Positions 35,214-48,139 of a stretch of DNA of 64,000 nt are shown here, in pieces. The position numbers and the translations under genes are program-made. Each line of letters begins with the position of its first letter. Within the stretch, counting starts at the first letter, position 1. Origin of the DNA: Desmodus rotundus. Taxonomy: Eukaryota; Chordata; Mammalia; Chiroptera; Phyllostomidae. The notes beneath the pieces are model-generated. The model had not been told where the DNA came from and searched no databases. It was given only the letters and a program-made list of their open reading frames with translations. The DNA is taken from NCBI RefSeq assembly GCF_022682495.2, contig NC_071396.1, positions 51,952,022 to 52,016,021 on the forward strand, given 5' to 3'.

Positions 35214-37558
35214 CAATAATTGTTTATCTTATTCCAAATATTTAAAATTGGTAAGTTCGTGGTGATGGTTTTCTGGCAACCTATTATGAATTTTTAAATC
35301 ACACTAAGCTTCCTTACAATTTTAAAAATATTATTCCTTTGTTGTAAAGAATGGTATCTTTTCTTCATTACTGTAAAAGATAAATGGTCCTAAATGTTGC
35401 CTCTTAAAAGACTGGTGAAGTCCATAGTTGTACAAACCTGTGTTCTGGAATAGCTTACGAATGCGTTAGGGGGAAACAGTGAGAAGTTAATTCTGTATAG
35501 TTGATTGTGTTTTCCTGAGACTTTCAGTTTATTAGTTTTGAAACTTATAAGGTATGTAAAAGCAGAAACACACGAACACGTGTAGGGCTGCCAAACCAGG
35601 AAGGCAGGAGAACCTGCACCGTGAGGATTTGGTTCTTGCTTTATTCTGATCTCCTAGTACTTGTCTTTGATGCTGTTTCCTCTCAAAATTTTTTTTAGTA
35701 ATCGTGTTTCTTTTCATTAGTATATTAGTGTTAGTTTTAATTTAGTTTTTTAATTACTTTCCATTTAGTTTCATTGATGTTCAAAGGTGGGGGAAACCTA
35801 CACAGTGTTTATCTAGTGAATTGAAGTAGCATAGCCATGAAATTGGCTTTTCCCATTTGAGAAATACGAGAAATATGGATAACCTGTGACAGAAAAATGC
35901 AGTGACCAGCCAGTGCCCATTCATCTTGTCTACTTTCTAACTGCACTTAGGACATTACTGGGCTTATTCAAAAAATGCATTTTGCCAACCTCCTTGGCAG
36001 CTAGAATGGAGCATTTGACCAGGTTTTAGTCAATGAGATGTACATACTGATGTTGTGGAAGACTTCCAACAGAGCTGTTTAAGGGGAGATGACTCATCTA
36101 GGAAGGGGTCCATTTTTATCCTTTTCTAACTAGTCCTTGTTGCTTAGAATGTGTAAATCATGGTAGGAACACGATGAGAGCTGCTGAGCCATAAGGCGAC
36201 AGCGAGAATGGAAATAGCAGATGAAGACAGTCGATACAGAATAAACTTTAAGGATACAAAGGTCCCTGATGATCACAGTGTCATCTCTGGATTGCCTGCT
36301 TCTGGACCTTTTTTACTTAAGAAATAAAGGAGCTTCTATCTCATTTAAGCTACCATCATTTAAGCATCAATCCTAATGCTTTAACATTAATTTTTTCATT
36401 AACATATCAGATAAGTAAAATGCACAGATCTTAACTGCATAGTGTGAGCCACCTGATCTGTTTTAAGCTTTTATTTCTTGATTTCTAATTTAGTTAAAGG
36501 TAGTGTACCGAGTGCTTGACATTAATTGCCTTTTTAATCCTCTGCCAAACCTTAAGAGAGTCGGCATATTGTTCCCTCTTTTACGTGTAAGAGACTGAAG
36601 CTAAGCACGATTAAGCAGCCTGCTCACGATTCTGAGCAGTAAAAGGGAAAATTGGAAAAGTACTGTAGGCGCACTTGAACTGAGCGCCCCAGTCCTCAAC
36701 CCCTGTGCCGTGATGGCGGGCACTGACTGGGAGCATTGTCTTCCTGACCAAGGCAGTGAAGTCCATCTCTCTCATGGACTGGACTCTGATGCAGAAATGT
36801 AAATTTTGGACTATAGTTTGTATTTGTTTCTAAATCAATAGCCACACTACTCTGCTCAAATAAACTCGCAGTTCTCATAGAAGCACTGACTGTCTCAACT
36901 AGTTAGCTAGGTCAGGGACCACAACTGGTCTCCATCATAAATGAATTGGCCCAAATAGCTGCCTGTACATTCTCAACATATCACATTTATTATTGCAGAC
37001 ATGAATGTCTTGAATAGGGAGTAGAAATTCCTATGGTTGTATCTCTTGAATTTCTTGTATTATCCCATCAGTATTTTTCTGTCATCCTTAAAATATATTT
37101 TTCATTTTATTTGGAAACTTAAAGTTTGTTTTATTGTATACATCTTTGTAAGTCCCTTATTCAAACTAAATATGCTGTATTCATTTTAGCATGCCATTTG
37201 TTTTAAAGTAGTTGTATTCTGGTGTTGATCCTAAATGAAATAATTTCAGGAAAGTATAGGCAATGTTGTGGAGAAATTTTTACCATTAACTAATTTAGAT
37301 ATTCTGTAAATTTAATAAGACAAAGTGGCAGGTTCCAGTTATTTTCTGTTTAAATTAAACACATGTCTTTGGCAACTCTTCTTAAAAAGTATGCTGAAAA
37401 AAGATGTCACGTGTCATAAGCAGCTTTATCCTGAAAGAATGGTTCACCAGAACTGAATCAGACCTTCTTCGGCATTTGTTGTTATCACACTATTCTTGTG
37501 GATTGATGAATTTTTGTTGACTCGGCTGCCAGGTGCATGAGAATCTGTGCTTATGTTA
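35214..37558. other. Spacer after gene 5, no gene seen
   Basis: AT-rich. About 35960-36340 ('gccaacctccttggcagcta', 'gagctgctgagccataaggc') looks like an old interspersed repeat that I cannot name. About 36510-36640 resembles an antisense MIR at low similarity. The part up to 36117 is repeated at the window end. Confidence 0.45.
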
Positions 37559-38025
37559 TGTACTAGGTTTCTATTGCTGCTATAAAAGATTATTACAAAC
37601 ACAGTTGCTTAAGACAATCAAATGTATTACCTTATAGTTCTATAGATCAGATCTCAAATATGGGGGTTACTAGGCTAAAGTCAAGGTGTCAACAGGAATG
37701 CATGCCGTTCTGGTGGCTCTAGAGAAGAATCCATTTTTTTGTCTTCCCTACTTTCTAGATGCTGCGTTCATCATTGACTCATGGCCCCACTATTCCATTT
37801 TCAAAGCAGCCCCATCCTATCTCTGATACTATTCTTTTGCAGTCACATTTCCCTTTGACAAGTTCTATCCCACCCTGATAATCCATGATGACCTTCCCTT
37901 TAGAAGGATTTCAACTTACTTATATCTGGGAAGTCTCTTTTGCTATGTATTATAACATATGTACATATTTTGGGAATCAGAGTGTGGAAATCTTTGGATG
38001 GGTGGCCAATACTCTGCTTACCACA
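37559..38025 (-). repeat. MaLR-like (MLT1-type) solo LTR
   Basis: Read on the minus strand it starts TGTGGTAAGCAGAGTATTGG. On the + strand it opens TGTACTAGGTTTCTATTGCTGC and contains 'gggctaaagtcaaggtgtc'-like and 'ttgccatgtaaggtaacat'-like blocks of MLT1 LTRs in order. The ends are TG...CA. No internal proviral genes are seen and it has no coding capacity. Subfamily not assignable. Confidence 0.65.
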
Positions 38026-38249
38026 GGTTGGCTGCTTGGAAGAAAGTTACCCAGTCTAGTAGCACCACTTGTGGCCAATGCAAGGCGCATAATGGTCTTC
38101 ATGCCAGGAGTTTAGGCCTCATTGATTAGATGTTTAACTCCAGACAAGGTAATTACCAAACTTTTACAAATCATTAACAAAACACTGAATGGATAAAGAT
38201 ATCATAAGTCTCCACTGAAACTGAATTCAAATATTAGACATGGAAAAAC

Positions 38250-38616
38250 TGAATAAAAGAATACAAATCTGATAAGAGCCTTGACATATAAAGAACTCTT
38301 AAAAAGAACTCTTTGTCGATTATAAAAAGACAAATAACCCAGTTTAAGAAGGGTGAAGATCTGAAAAGACATTCTCCCAAGGAAGATCTACAAATGGCCA
38401 ATAACACAGGAAAAGACGCTTAACAACATTACTCATCAGAGAAATGCAAATCAAAACTGTCCAGGAGGATGGCTGGGACCAAAATGTCGGACAACAGCAC
38501 GTGTTGGGAGAATGAGGAAAAACTAAAATACTGGTTCACTGCTGGTGGGAATGTAAAATGATGCAGCTGGTTTGGAAAACAATCTGGCAGTTCTTCAAAT
38601 AAACACAGAAACATTA
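38250..38616 (+). repeat. Old L1 fragment, part 1
   Basis: Diverged L1 3' ORF2 sequence: 'acaaatggccaataacacag', 'gagaaatgcaaatcaaaact', 'tgctggtgggaatgtaaaat' and 'caatctggcagttcttcaaa'. It is interrupted by two SINEs and continues at about 39089. No open frame. Confidence 0.75.
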
Positions 38617-38857
38617 TGTCCTGGCTGTTGTGGCTTGGTGGATTGAGCATTGGCCTGTGAACCAAAAGATGAAAGATCACTGGTTCGATTCCCAGTCAAG
38701 GCACAAGCCTGGGTTGAGGACCAGGTCCCTGGTTGGGGGCATGCGAGAAGCAACTGATTGATGTATCTCTCGCACATTGATGTTTCTTTCCCTCTCTTTC
38801 TCCCTCCCTTCCCCTCTCCCTTCTCCTCTCTCTAAAAATAAATAAAATGTTTTTAAA
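38617..38857 (+). repeat. VES-type SINE inserted in L1
   Basis: TCCTGGCTGTTGTGGCTTGG head, CT-rich stretch and AAATAAATAAAATG tail. It sits in the L1 fragment, and a second SINE follows directly after its tail. Confidence 0.87.
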
Positions 38858-38872
38858 AATTAAACATAGAGC

Positions 38873-39085
38873 CCTGGCTGGTGTGGCTCGGTGGATTGAG
38901 CACTGGCCCGTGAAGCAAGGGGTCGCCGGTTTGATTCCCAGTCACACGCCTGGGTTGTGGGCATGGTCTCCTGTTGGGGACGTGTGAGAGGCCACCACAC
39001 ACTGATGTGTCTCTCCCTCTCTTTCTCTCTCCTTTCCCCTCTCTCTAAAAATAAATAAAATCTTTAAAAATGAATAACAAATTAA
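38873..39085 (+). repeat. Second VES-type SINE, tandem with the first
   Basis: GCCCTGGCTGGTGTGGCTCGG head, a shortened left arm, and an AAATAAATAAAATCTTTAAAA tail. Flanked by AAATTAAACATA on both sides (about 38860-38871 and 39087-39099), so it entered next to the tail of the first SINE. Confidence 0.87.
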
Positions 39086-39088
39086 ACA

Positions 39089-39628
39089 TAAGAGACATTA
39101 TATGAGCTAGCAATTCTACTCCTAAAGAAATGAAAATATGTCCACACAAACATTTGTATATGAATGTCTATAGCAGCATTATAATTTTCAAAAGGTGGGA
39201 AAACTCAAATGTCTATCAACAAAAGAATGGATAATTAAAATGTGATATATCTATACAGTGGGATATTATCTCGCCACAAAACGAGTGAAGTGCTGACACA
39301 TGCCACACCTGGATGAACCTTGAAAACGTGCTAAGTCAAAGAAGCCAGCCACACAAGTCCATATATTGCTTTATCCACTCATACGGACGTCCAGAAGAGG
39401 GAAGTCAGAAAGTAAATTGGTGGTTGGTTAGGGCCTGGAGCATGAGGAATGGGAGAGTAAGGGGGTGACATAGCTGAAGAGTATGGGGTTTCTGGAGTAA
39501 TGAAAATGTTCTAACATTGACTATGGTGATGGATCCCTTATTCTGTGACTATATTAAAAGCCAGTGAATTAAACACTATAAATAAATGTATAGTATGTGA
39601 ATTATGTCTCATTAAAGATGTTTTTAAA
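39089..39628 (+). repeat. Old L1 fragment, part 2 (3' end)
   Basis: Continuation of the L1: 'agcaattctactcctaaaga', 'tatgtccacacaaacatttg', 'ctggatgaaccttgaaaacg' and 'ggtttctggagtaatgaaaa', ending near the A-rich 39628. Sense strand, heavily diverged. Confidence 0.78.
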
Positions 39629-40211
39629 AGAATAAAACAAAATTATTTGTATCACGATAATTTTTTTTAAAGGGATCCAAAAGCTTAGCAAGGCACAACC
39701 TTGAGACCTTCTTATTCGGAAAATAATTTTCCATTAACCTGAAAACTGCAACACCTCACAGTTTTCGGGCTTAGGTGTTGGGAAGAGGAAGATGCAATCT
39801 ACTCTTTGACAAGGTATTGGTTCAACACTCTCTTTAGAACCACCACTGATTGCAATTTCGCAGTGTCCACTCACTTGTAATTCTATAATATGTACCAAGA
39901 AAAATATGTACTTGTGACACTGTCCCAATGTCATTTTGGAAAAAATTGTTCCAAAATGTATGTCATTTTTAGCTTAATGTTAATTAAATTATTTTATTTA
40001 ATCATTATTCTTCAACAACTTTAAACAGTGATGTGACAATTTGCTCTTTGTACTTCTCCTGTGTAACAACACAGAGTTCTCTCTGAACACACAAAAGCCA
40101 CATGAAACTAGAATTCAGTGTTTAATATTATGGAACACAATTTACTCAATTTATTCTGTACATGAGGAGAATCTTGTATCCAATGTTAAACCAGAAAATG
40201 TAAGACAGTGA
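39629..40211. other. Spacer before gene 6, no gene seen
   Basis: AT-rich, with no recognisable repeat or coding region. Confidence 0.5.
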
Positions 40212-40233
40212 GAACGCATGGTGGCGCTGCAGG
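40212..40233 (+). promoter_or_regulatory. PCDHB promoter CSE of gene 6
   Basis: GAACGCATGGTGGCGCTGCAG, 250 bp (from ACGC) before the gene 6 ATG. Confidence 0.9.
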
Positions 40234-40430
40234 TTAAATGATGGAAAATAGAATCGCCTACGTAACTCCGGTATACAGACAGTTTCACACTGCCTGGAAG
40301 CTAACGAACAGCTTTCTCAGCCAGAGCAAAAGCGAGTGTGAAACCTCTTTAAAAAACTGTATTTTCGGCATAGTTTTGCTGTTCCGGACGGCAAGACCAG
40401 GCTGCTAGGATCTTGGGCATACACCCATGA

Positions 40431-42854
<2,424 letters not shown>

Positions 42855-42970
42855 AAATCTCATCACGATGCAGTATGTTTTGTAACAACTCTGAGTTTTT
42901 CCCAGACTCAGCGTTTGGGAGCCTCATGCACGAAAATCCCACCTTCAAGTGTAGCCTGGATTTCCCTTTT

Positions 42971-43115
42971 GAACTTCAGCGGCGTGGGCTTGGGGATCCT
43001 GTCTCTGCGCTACCAGTTGGAGGAGTGTTTGAAAGGAGGCTTTGGGACCAGCGAGTTCAAGTTCCCTAAACCAACTGTCCCAACTTTACGGGTGAAGGGG
43101 CAAGGAAAACTCTAG
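42971..43115 (+). pseudogene. Relic PCDHB tail after gene 6
   Basis: Copy of the relic at 16944-17088, with at least one substitution (GTGTTTGAAAG for GTGTCTGAAAG). The frame stays open to its TAG. Same interpretation: a discarded native tail, carried along by the duplication. Confidence 0.72.
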
Positions 43116-43593
43116 AAATTAATTTGACTCCAACTGGAAATTTCCTCTTAACAAGAAGGGAGACGTGACAATATTCACTAATGTATTATTTCCTAACCCC
43201 TTTTCATTCACAGAAAGAGCTTACATGGCCCACATTCATAATTATTGCCATATTTATAGTTATGGAAGTCAGTTGGAGTGTTTCACATTCTAAGTTTCTA
43301 CGTGTTTTTATTGTTGTTTTGTTCCCTCATATTTTGCGTGTTCATACAATAGCAGAGCAATAGTGTTACTCTGGCTTTGGGAGTAAGATTTTTGGAAGCT
43401 TTCAGATTCCTGACACTTGAGCTTGTTCATTGACACCTTGTTATGATTAAGAGACTTGTGCTTTATGATTATCATCAGCATGAGTCTGTTGTAAATGATT
43501 TCTTTCAGTTCTAAAAATAATTTTCATTTATGCAAAAATGTTGTGACCTTGTAAATTACTGCATTCCTGTAGTTGTTTAAAAAATACTGTTGT

Positions 43594-43822
43594 GTCCTGG
43601 ATGCTGTGGCTCAATGGACTGAGTGCCCTCCTGCGAACCAAAAGGTTGCATGTTCAATTCCCAGTCACAGCAAATGCTTGGGTTGTTGGCCAGATGCCCC
43701 GTTGGGAGTGTGCAAGAGGCATACAATCGATGTATCTCTCACACATCAATGTTTCTTTTTCTTCCTCTCTTCCCCCCTCTCTAAAAATAAATAAATAAAA
43801 TCTTAAAAAAACAAAACAAAAC
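43594..43822 (+). repeat. VES-type SINE (copy of 17567-17795)
   Basis: Same SINE and flanking ACTGTTGT repeats as in copy 1, shifted by 26,027. Confidence 0.85.
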
Positions 43823-43830
43823 ACTGTTGT

Positions 43831-44967
43831 ATTTCCTCAGATGAACTAATATTTTAGCTGGATGTATTATTAGTTGAGTATTTTCTTTCAAAATTGATAG
43901 CATTTAATTAGACTACCTGCTATAGTTTTAAAGGATTCAATTCCTGTTAATAGAAAAAAGTGGAAAAACATTGATAGACTTATGAGTTTTTATAATAAGT
44001 GGTTTTGAGTATGTCAATGATTCTCATTCTATTAATATATATTCAGATGGTTGAAACATATTCGATTAGAAAAATAAAGCATATTAACATCATTATTCTA
44101 GCACTCAGAAATAGTTATCATTAATATTAAGTCAACATTATTTAAAAATATTTCTATGACTTCATATAAGAATAAGTGAGTAGATGGAAATAATGTTATA
44201 AAATGGACCTATAATAAATGGCTAGCTTCATAATTAAAACTATCAGATTTTACTTGAACACAATGACTAAATAATATGAAACTATAGAACTTGTTTAAGC
44301 TTAAATAAATAATCCCCATAAGGTTAAAAACAAAATTATCATATTAACATAACTGCCTTACGCTTTCTTTTCACACTTTGACCCTCTTCTCCTCATTTCA
44401 TTTTATACTTTCTGTTGCATATAGTTACCTTATCAATGTTTATAACATTTACAATGCACATTAAAAGGATAATTCCCATAATTGTTTAGATACTTTATGC
44501 TTTAAAAATTTGTCATACAATGCTACAAACCTTTCAATTTTAAGTCTTTCAAGTCTGTACAGAGGTAGCAACTTTTTCATGACATTTACTTCCATATTTT
44601 AAATAATATGCTTTTAAATGCTTTTTCGCAAATTTTAATTTTAGATATGATCCATTTATTTATTTTCTTAAGGGGCTTTCACATGGACACACACACATTT
44701 ACACATATCCTCTACCCCATCCTCTCTCAAAGCAATATCATAAAAAGTTCTATTTTAATAGTTTGTATAATTACGACTATGTAAATATCACTTACACCTG
44801 AGCCTCATGATGTACTGAGATTTTGTTTCTTTTCTTTACCTCAAGTAAATAATTGCCTCATTTCACTTTACTTTTCTACTTACATATTTTTAACATATCC
44901 TCATACTTTCTAAGTCTAAACTCCTCATTGTACTATTAAACTCATCAAGAAATCTCTCAATTCCATT
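43831..44967. other. AT-rich spacer (copy of 17804-18940)
   Basis: No gene seen. Nearly identical to its copy-1 counterpart. Confidence 0.5.
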
Positions 44968-44976
44968 ATTGTCTTC

Positions 44977-46107
44977 TTGGAGTCATCCTGGAGCTACTCA
45001 GACTCCTGCTCAGTTGTGTAGTATTTGCTCTGTAGATCGATTGCATAGCTGGCAGTTTGGAACTTGCTTTAGCCATCATTCTGGGAATTTCTTTTGTCTT
45101 TCTCCTGAGTTTGATTTCATTTTATAAAATCAAATTTTTATTTTGTTTGAGATGGAATTTTAAGTCAGGAATTATTTGCTGCTGGTATTTCGAAGGCATT
45201 TGTTGACTTGTCTCCCTGATATTTATTTACTCTTCTCCCACTCTTTTTGTCTTTATAGGTCCATTTACTTTATATCTTTGCTCTCTATTGTTTAGATGAG
45301 GTTTCAGGAGGGAATTCAGATAAATTGGTGTGTTCACAGTGGAATGAAATGCATTCTTTACTGTCGTTTTATCCCAGCTCCCCCAGACCTCAATCACTTA
45401 CATTTTTTCACCCTTTTGTTGGTTGGATTTCATCAGATGTAGCGCTTTAAGGAAGAATCTATAGGTGCTGTATTTTATGACTGCTCACATACTTGACAAG
45501 TGCAGTTTAGCTGGGTATAAAATTCTTCAGTCAACTTTCTTTTCCTTAGAGATTTGTTGACATAAAATATTACATTAGTCCTTCCATCATGATTTCTCTG
45601 TATTCTTCTATAAGTTGGCTAAATTTCATCCTTAAGTAGTTTTTCCAATAAGTACTTGTGAGTGCTAATGGCATATTTTATGAATTCTTTTCTGCTTGCT
45701 GCATCGTCGTCTTTGTATTTGAGCAACATCTTGGCTAGGTCTAAAATTATTGAGCCATAATATCTTTCCTTCAGAACCTGGTAAATATTTCCATTGTGTT
45801 CGAGTATTGAATGTTGATGAGGGTAAGCCTGAAGCCTATTTTCCTTACCTGTAGGTGACTTATTTGCTATCTTTGAACTTCATTATCTTTTTCAGGTTAT
45901 GTCTTGATTTTGATAACTTTGTATCATATTTTCTCCCTGGAACCCAGTGTACCATTTCAATCTGTTCTCTGCAGATATTTTCAAGTATGTCATTTATTAT
46001 TTATATCTAGTAAGTATAATTGATTTTTAAATCTTCTGACACCTCCAGTATGTGAAGTTTGTGTGGGTCAGTTTCTTCTGCATTGTTTTGGATCCTTATT
46101 CGTGTTG
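44977..46107 (-). repeat. Ancient HAL1/L1 fragment (copy of 18950-20080)
   Basis: Same diverged antisense sequence as in copy 1, with a few substitutions (for example 'tattttatgactgc' for 'tattttgtgactgc' near 45475). Confidence 0.55.
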
Positions 46108-47290
46108 CCTTTGTTTCTTTGTGTGGCTTACCTGTTTGATTGCCCTTACATTTTTATTTGTAGTGTGACCTCAAAGCAAACATTATATGTTCCATCTTTC
46201 AAAAACAGATTTTCATTAGTTCCAGCCAGGATTCCAGAAACACTATCAGTAGGGGACCAAAACAAACCATGCTTGTGGCTGGAGATTCCTTGCAACTCGA
46301 TTTATGCAGAATCAAAATATAAACACACATGAGGACCAATCAGTAGGTACAATTTCCTAGGCATGGTGTCTTTAATTTTTCTTCTGCTCTACTTAACACC
46401 AGGGATTTTTCTATATAGTTCCCTGGAGTTAGAGCGAGGGGTCAGGTTTACAATTGTTGGGGTCATGCTGTGTTTATATTGTGGATGTAGCCCTGTAGGG
46501 GCCCTTAAAATTGGAAGGGCCTTTCTATAATATGCCACACTGCTGGTTGGCCTTGAGTTTTGATTTGTATTTCTTTAATCCCATAGAGCTTCAGATCAAA
46601 GCCCAAGGGCAAATATTTTCAAATGCTCCGAGGGCATAAAGAGTTTTGTTGTCCTGACACACTGTTTGTCCTCCATTACAGACTTTTATCAAAATTGGGC
46701 TATTTTCATTATGTTTTCTGTTATGTTTTTAGCTCTTTGATATTTTTAAAGTTATTTTTTAAAAGTCTTGTCCATTATTTTTTGTTGTTGTCCACAAGAG
46801 AGTCATCTGAATTATTTATACCATCAGTTTCAGAAATGAGAAGCCACCTACTGTATTTTTAATATGAGGATGAAATGTTGCTATCGTTTCAGTGATATAT
46901 TTGGCTATTTTTTCTTTGAATCCATTTAATCCAATGTTCCACCCATTGGGTACTCTGCCCAGATGAATAATGATCTCCTTTCTCCACTAAACTATAATCT
47001 CCTTACAGAGAAGGCATTTTTCTATTGCATCTAGAAAAAAAATATGTATTGAAGTAAATATAGATGAATGAGTGTTGAATAAATTAATGAACGAATTTCG
47101 GTCTGTATTTTATCATCTTTGTCTGATTTCTAAGGCTCATGTGAAAGTATCTCATTAGTAAGCCCTAATTTACACCCAGAATAGTAATTCAAAGGAATCT
47201 GTAAAATCAAGTTTTAATCTTTCCAGGCCTGGAATTTTTAAAAGTTCATAAAAGGAAATAGAAATAGATGACAGACACTAAAGGGAAGAG
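46108..47290. other. Spacer (copy of 20081-21263)
   Basis: No gene seen. Confidence 0.5.
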
Positions 47291-47483
47291 GCCCTGGCTG
47301 GTGTAGCTCAGTGGATTGAGTGCCAGCCTGCAAACCAAAGGGTTGCCTGTTTGATTCCCAGTCAGGGCGCATGCCTGGGTTGTGGGCCAGGTCCCAATAG
47401 GGGGCGCTCGAGAGGCAACGACACGTTGATATTTCTTCCCTTTCTCCCTCCCATCCTTTCTCTAAAAATAATAGATAAATACA
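47291..47483 (+). repeat. VES-type SINE (copy of 21264-21456)
   Basis: Identical layout to the copy-1 SINE. Confidence 0.9.
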
Positions 47484-48090
47484 CAATAGAGAAGCATTAT
47501 TGGTTCAAATGGTCTTGTCTCAGCAAATGAATTCATTACTTTATTGCTTTGGGTGCTAAACTTTCAGTAAAAAATTCTTATGGCTACAAAACACACACCA
47601 ATATAAAGAAATAAAATCATATGCTCTGCTAATAACCAATTAAATCAGATAATTTATTTGACCCTATCTGCTTGTAAAGGGCAATGGGAGCTACAGGTGA
47701 AGTCTGAGTGGGTATGATATACACTACTAATCTTACTCAAATATATGTCTCCTCCTTTTATTCATTACTAAAAGACCTCCACGTTTTTAGCTACCCATGT
47801 GGATATATGGGCTATATATTGTATTTCACAACCCACTGTTGTGACTGGAAGTGGTTTTGCAACTAAGTTATAGCCATAGATATATAAGCACTAATGCCAT
47901 GGAATACTTCCTGAAAGAAGTCTTTAAAAAGGAAGGCACAGCCTTTTCTTTCTCTTGTTAGTCTGAATGGAAATGTAGTGGCTGGACATTAGACCGCCGT
48001 CTGGACTGTGAGGTGAAGGCCATGTCCTGAAGGTGGCAGAGCAACCACATGGAGCAAGACGGGGTCCCAGGTAACATGGAGTGCATTTCA

Positions 48091-48101
48091 GCCACGAGCC
48101 T

Positions 48102-48139
<38 letters not shown>

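Noticed and set aside
37885..38115. 76-codon frame
   Set aside because: Lies within the antisense MaLR-like LTR and its edge; no coding support.
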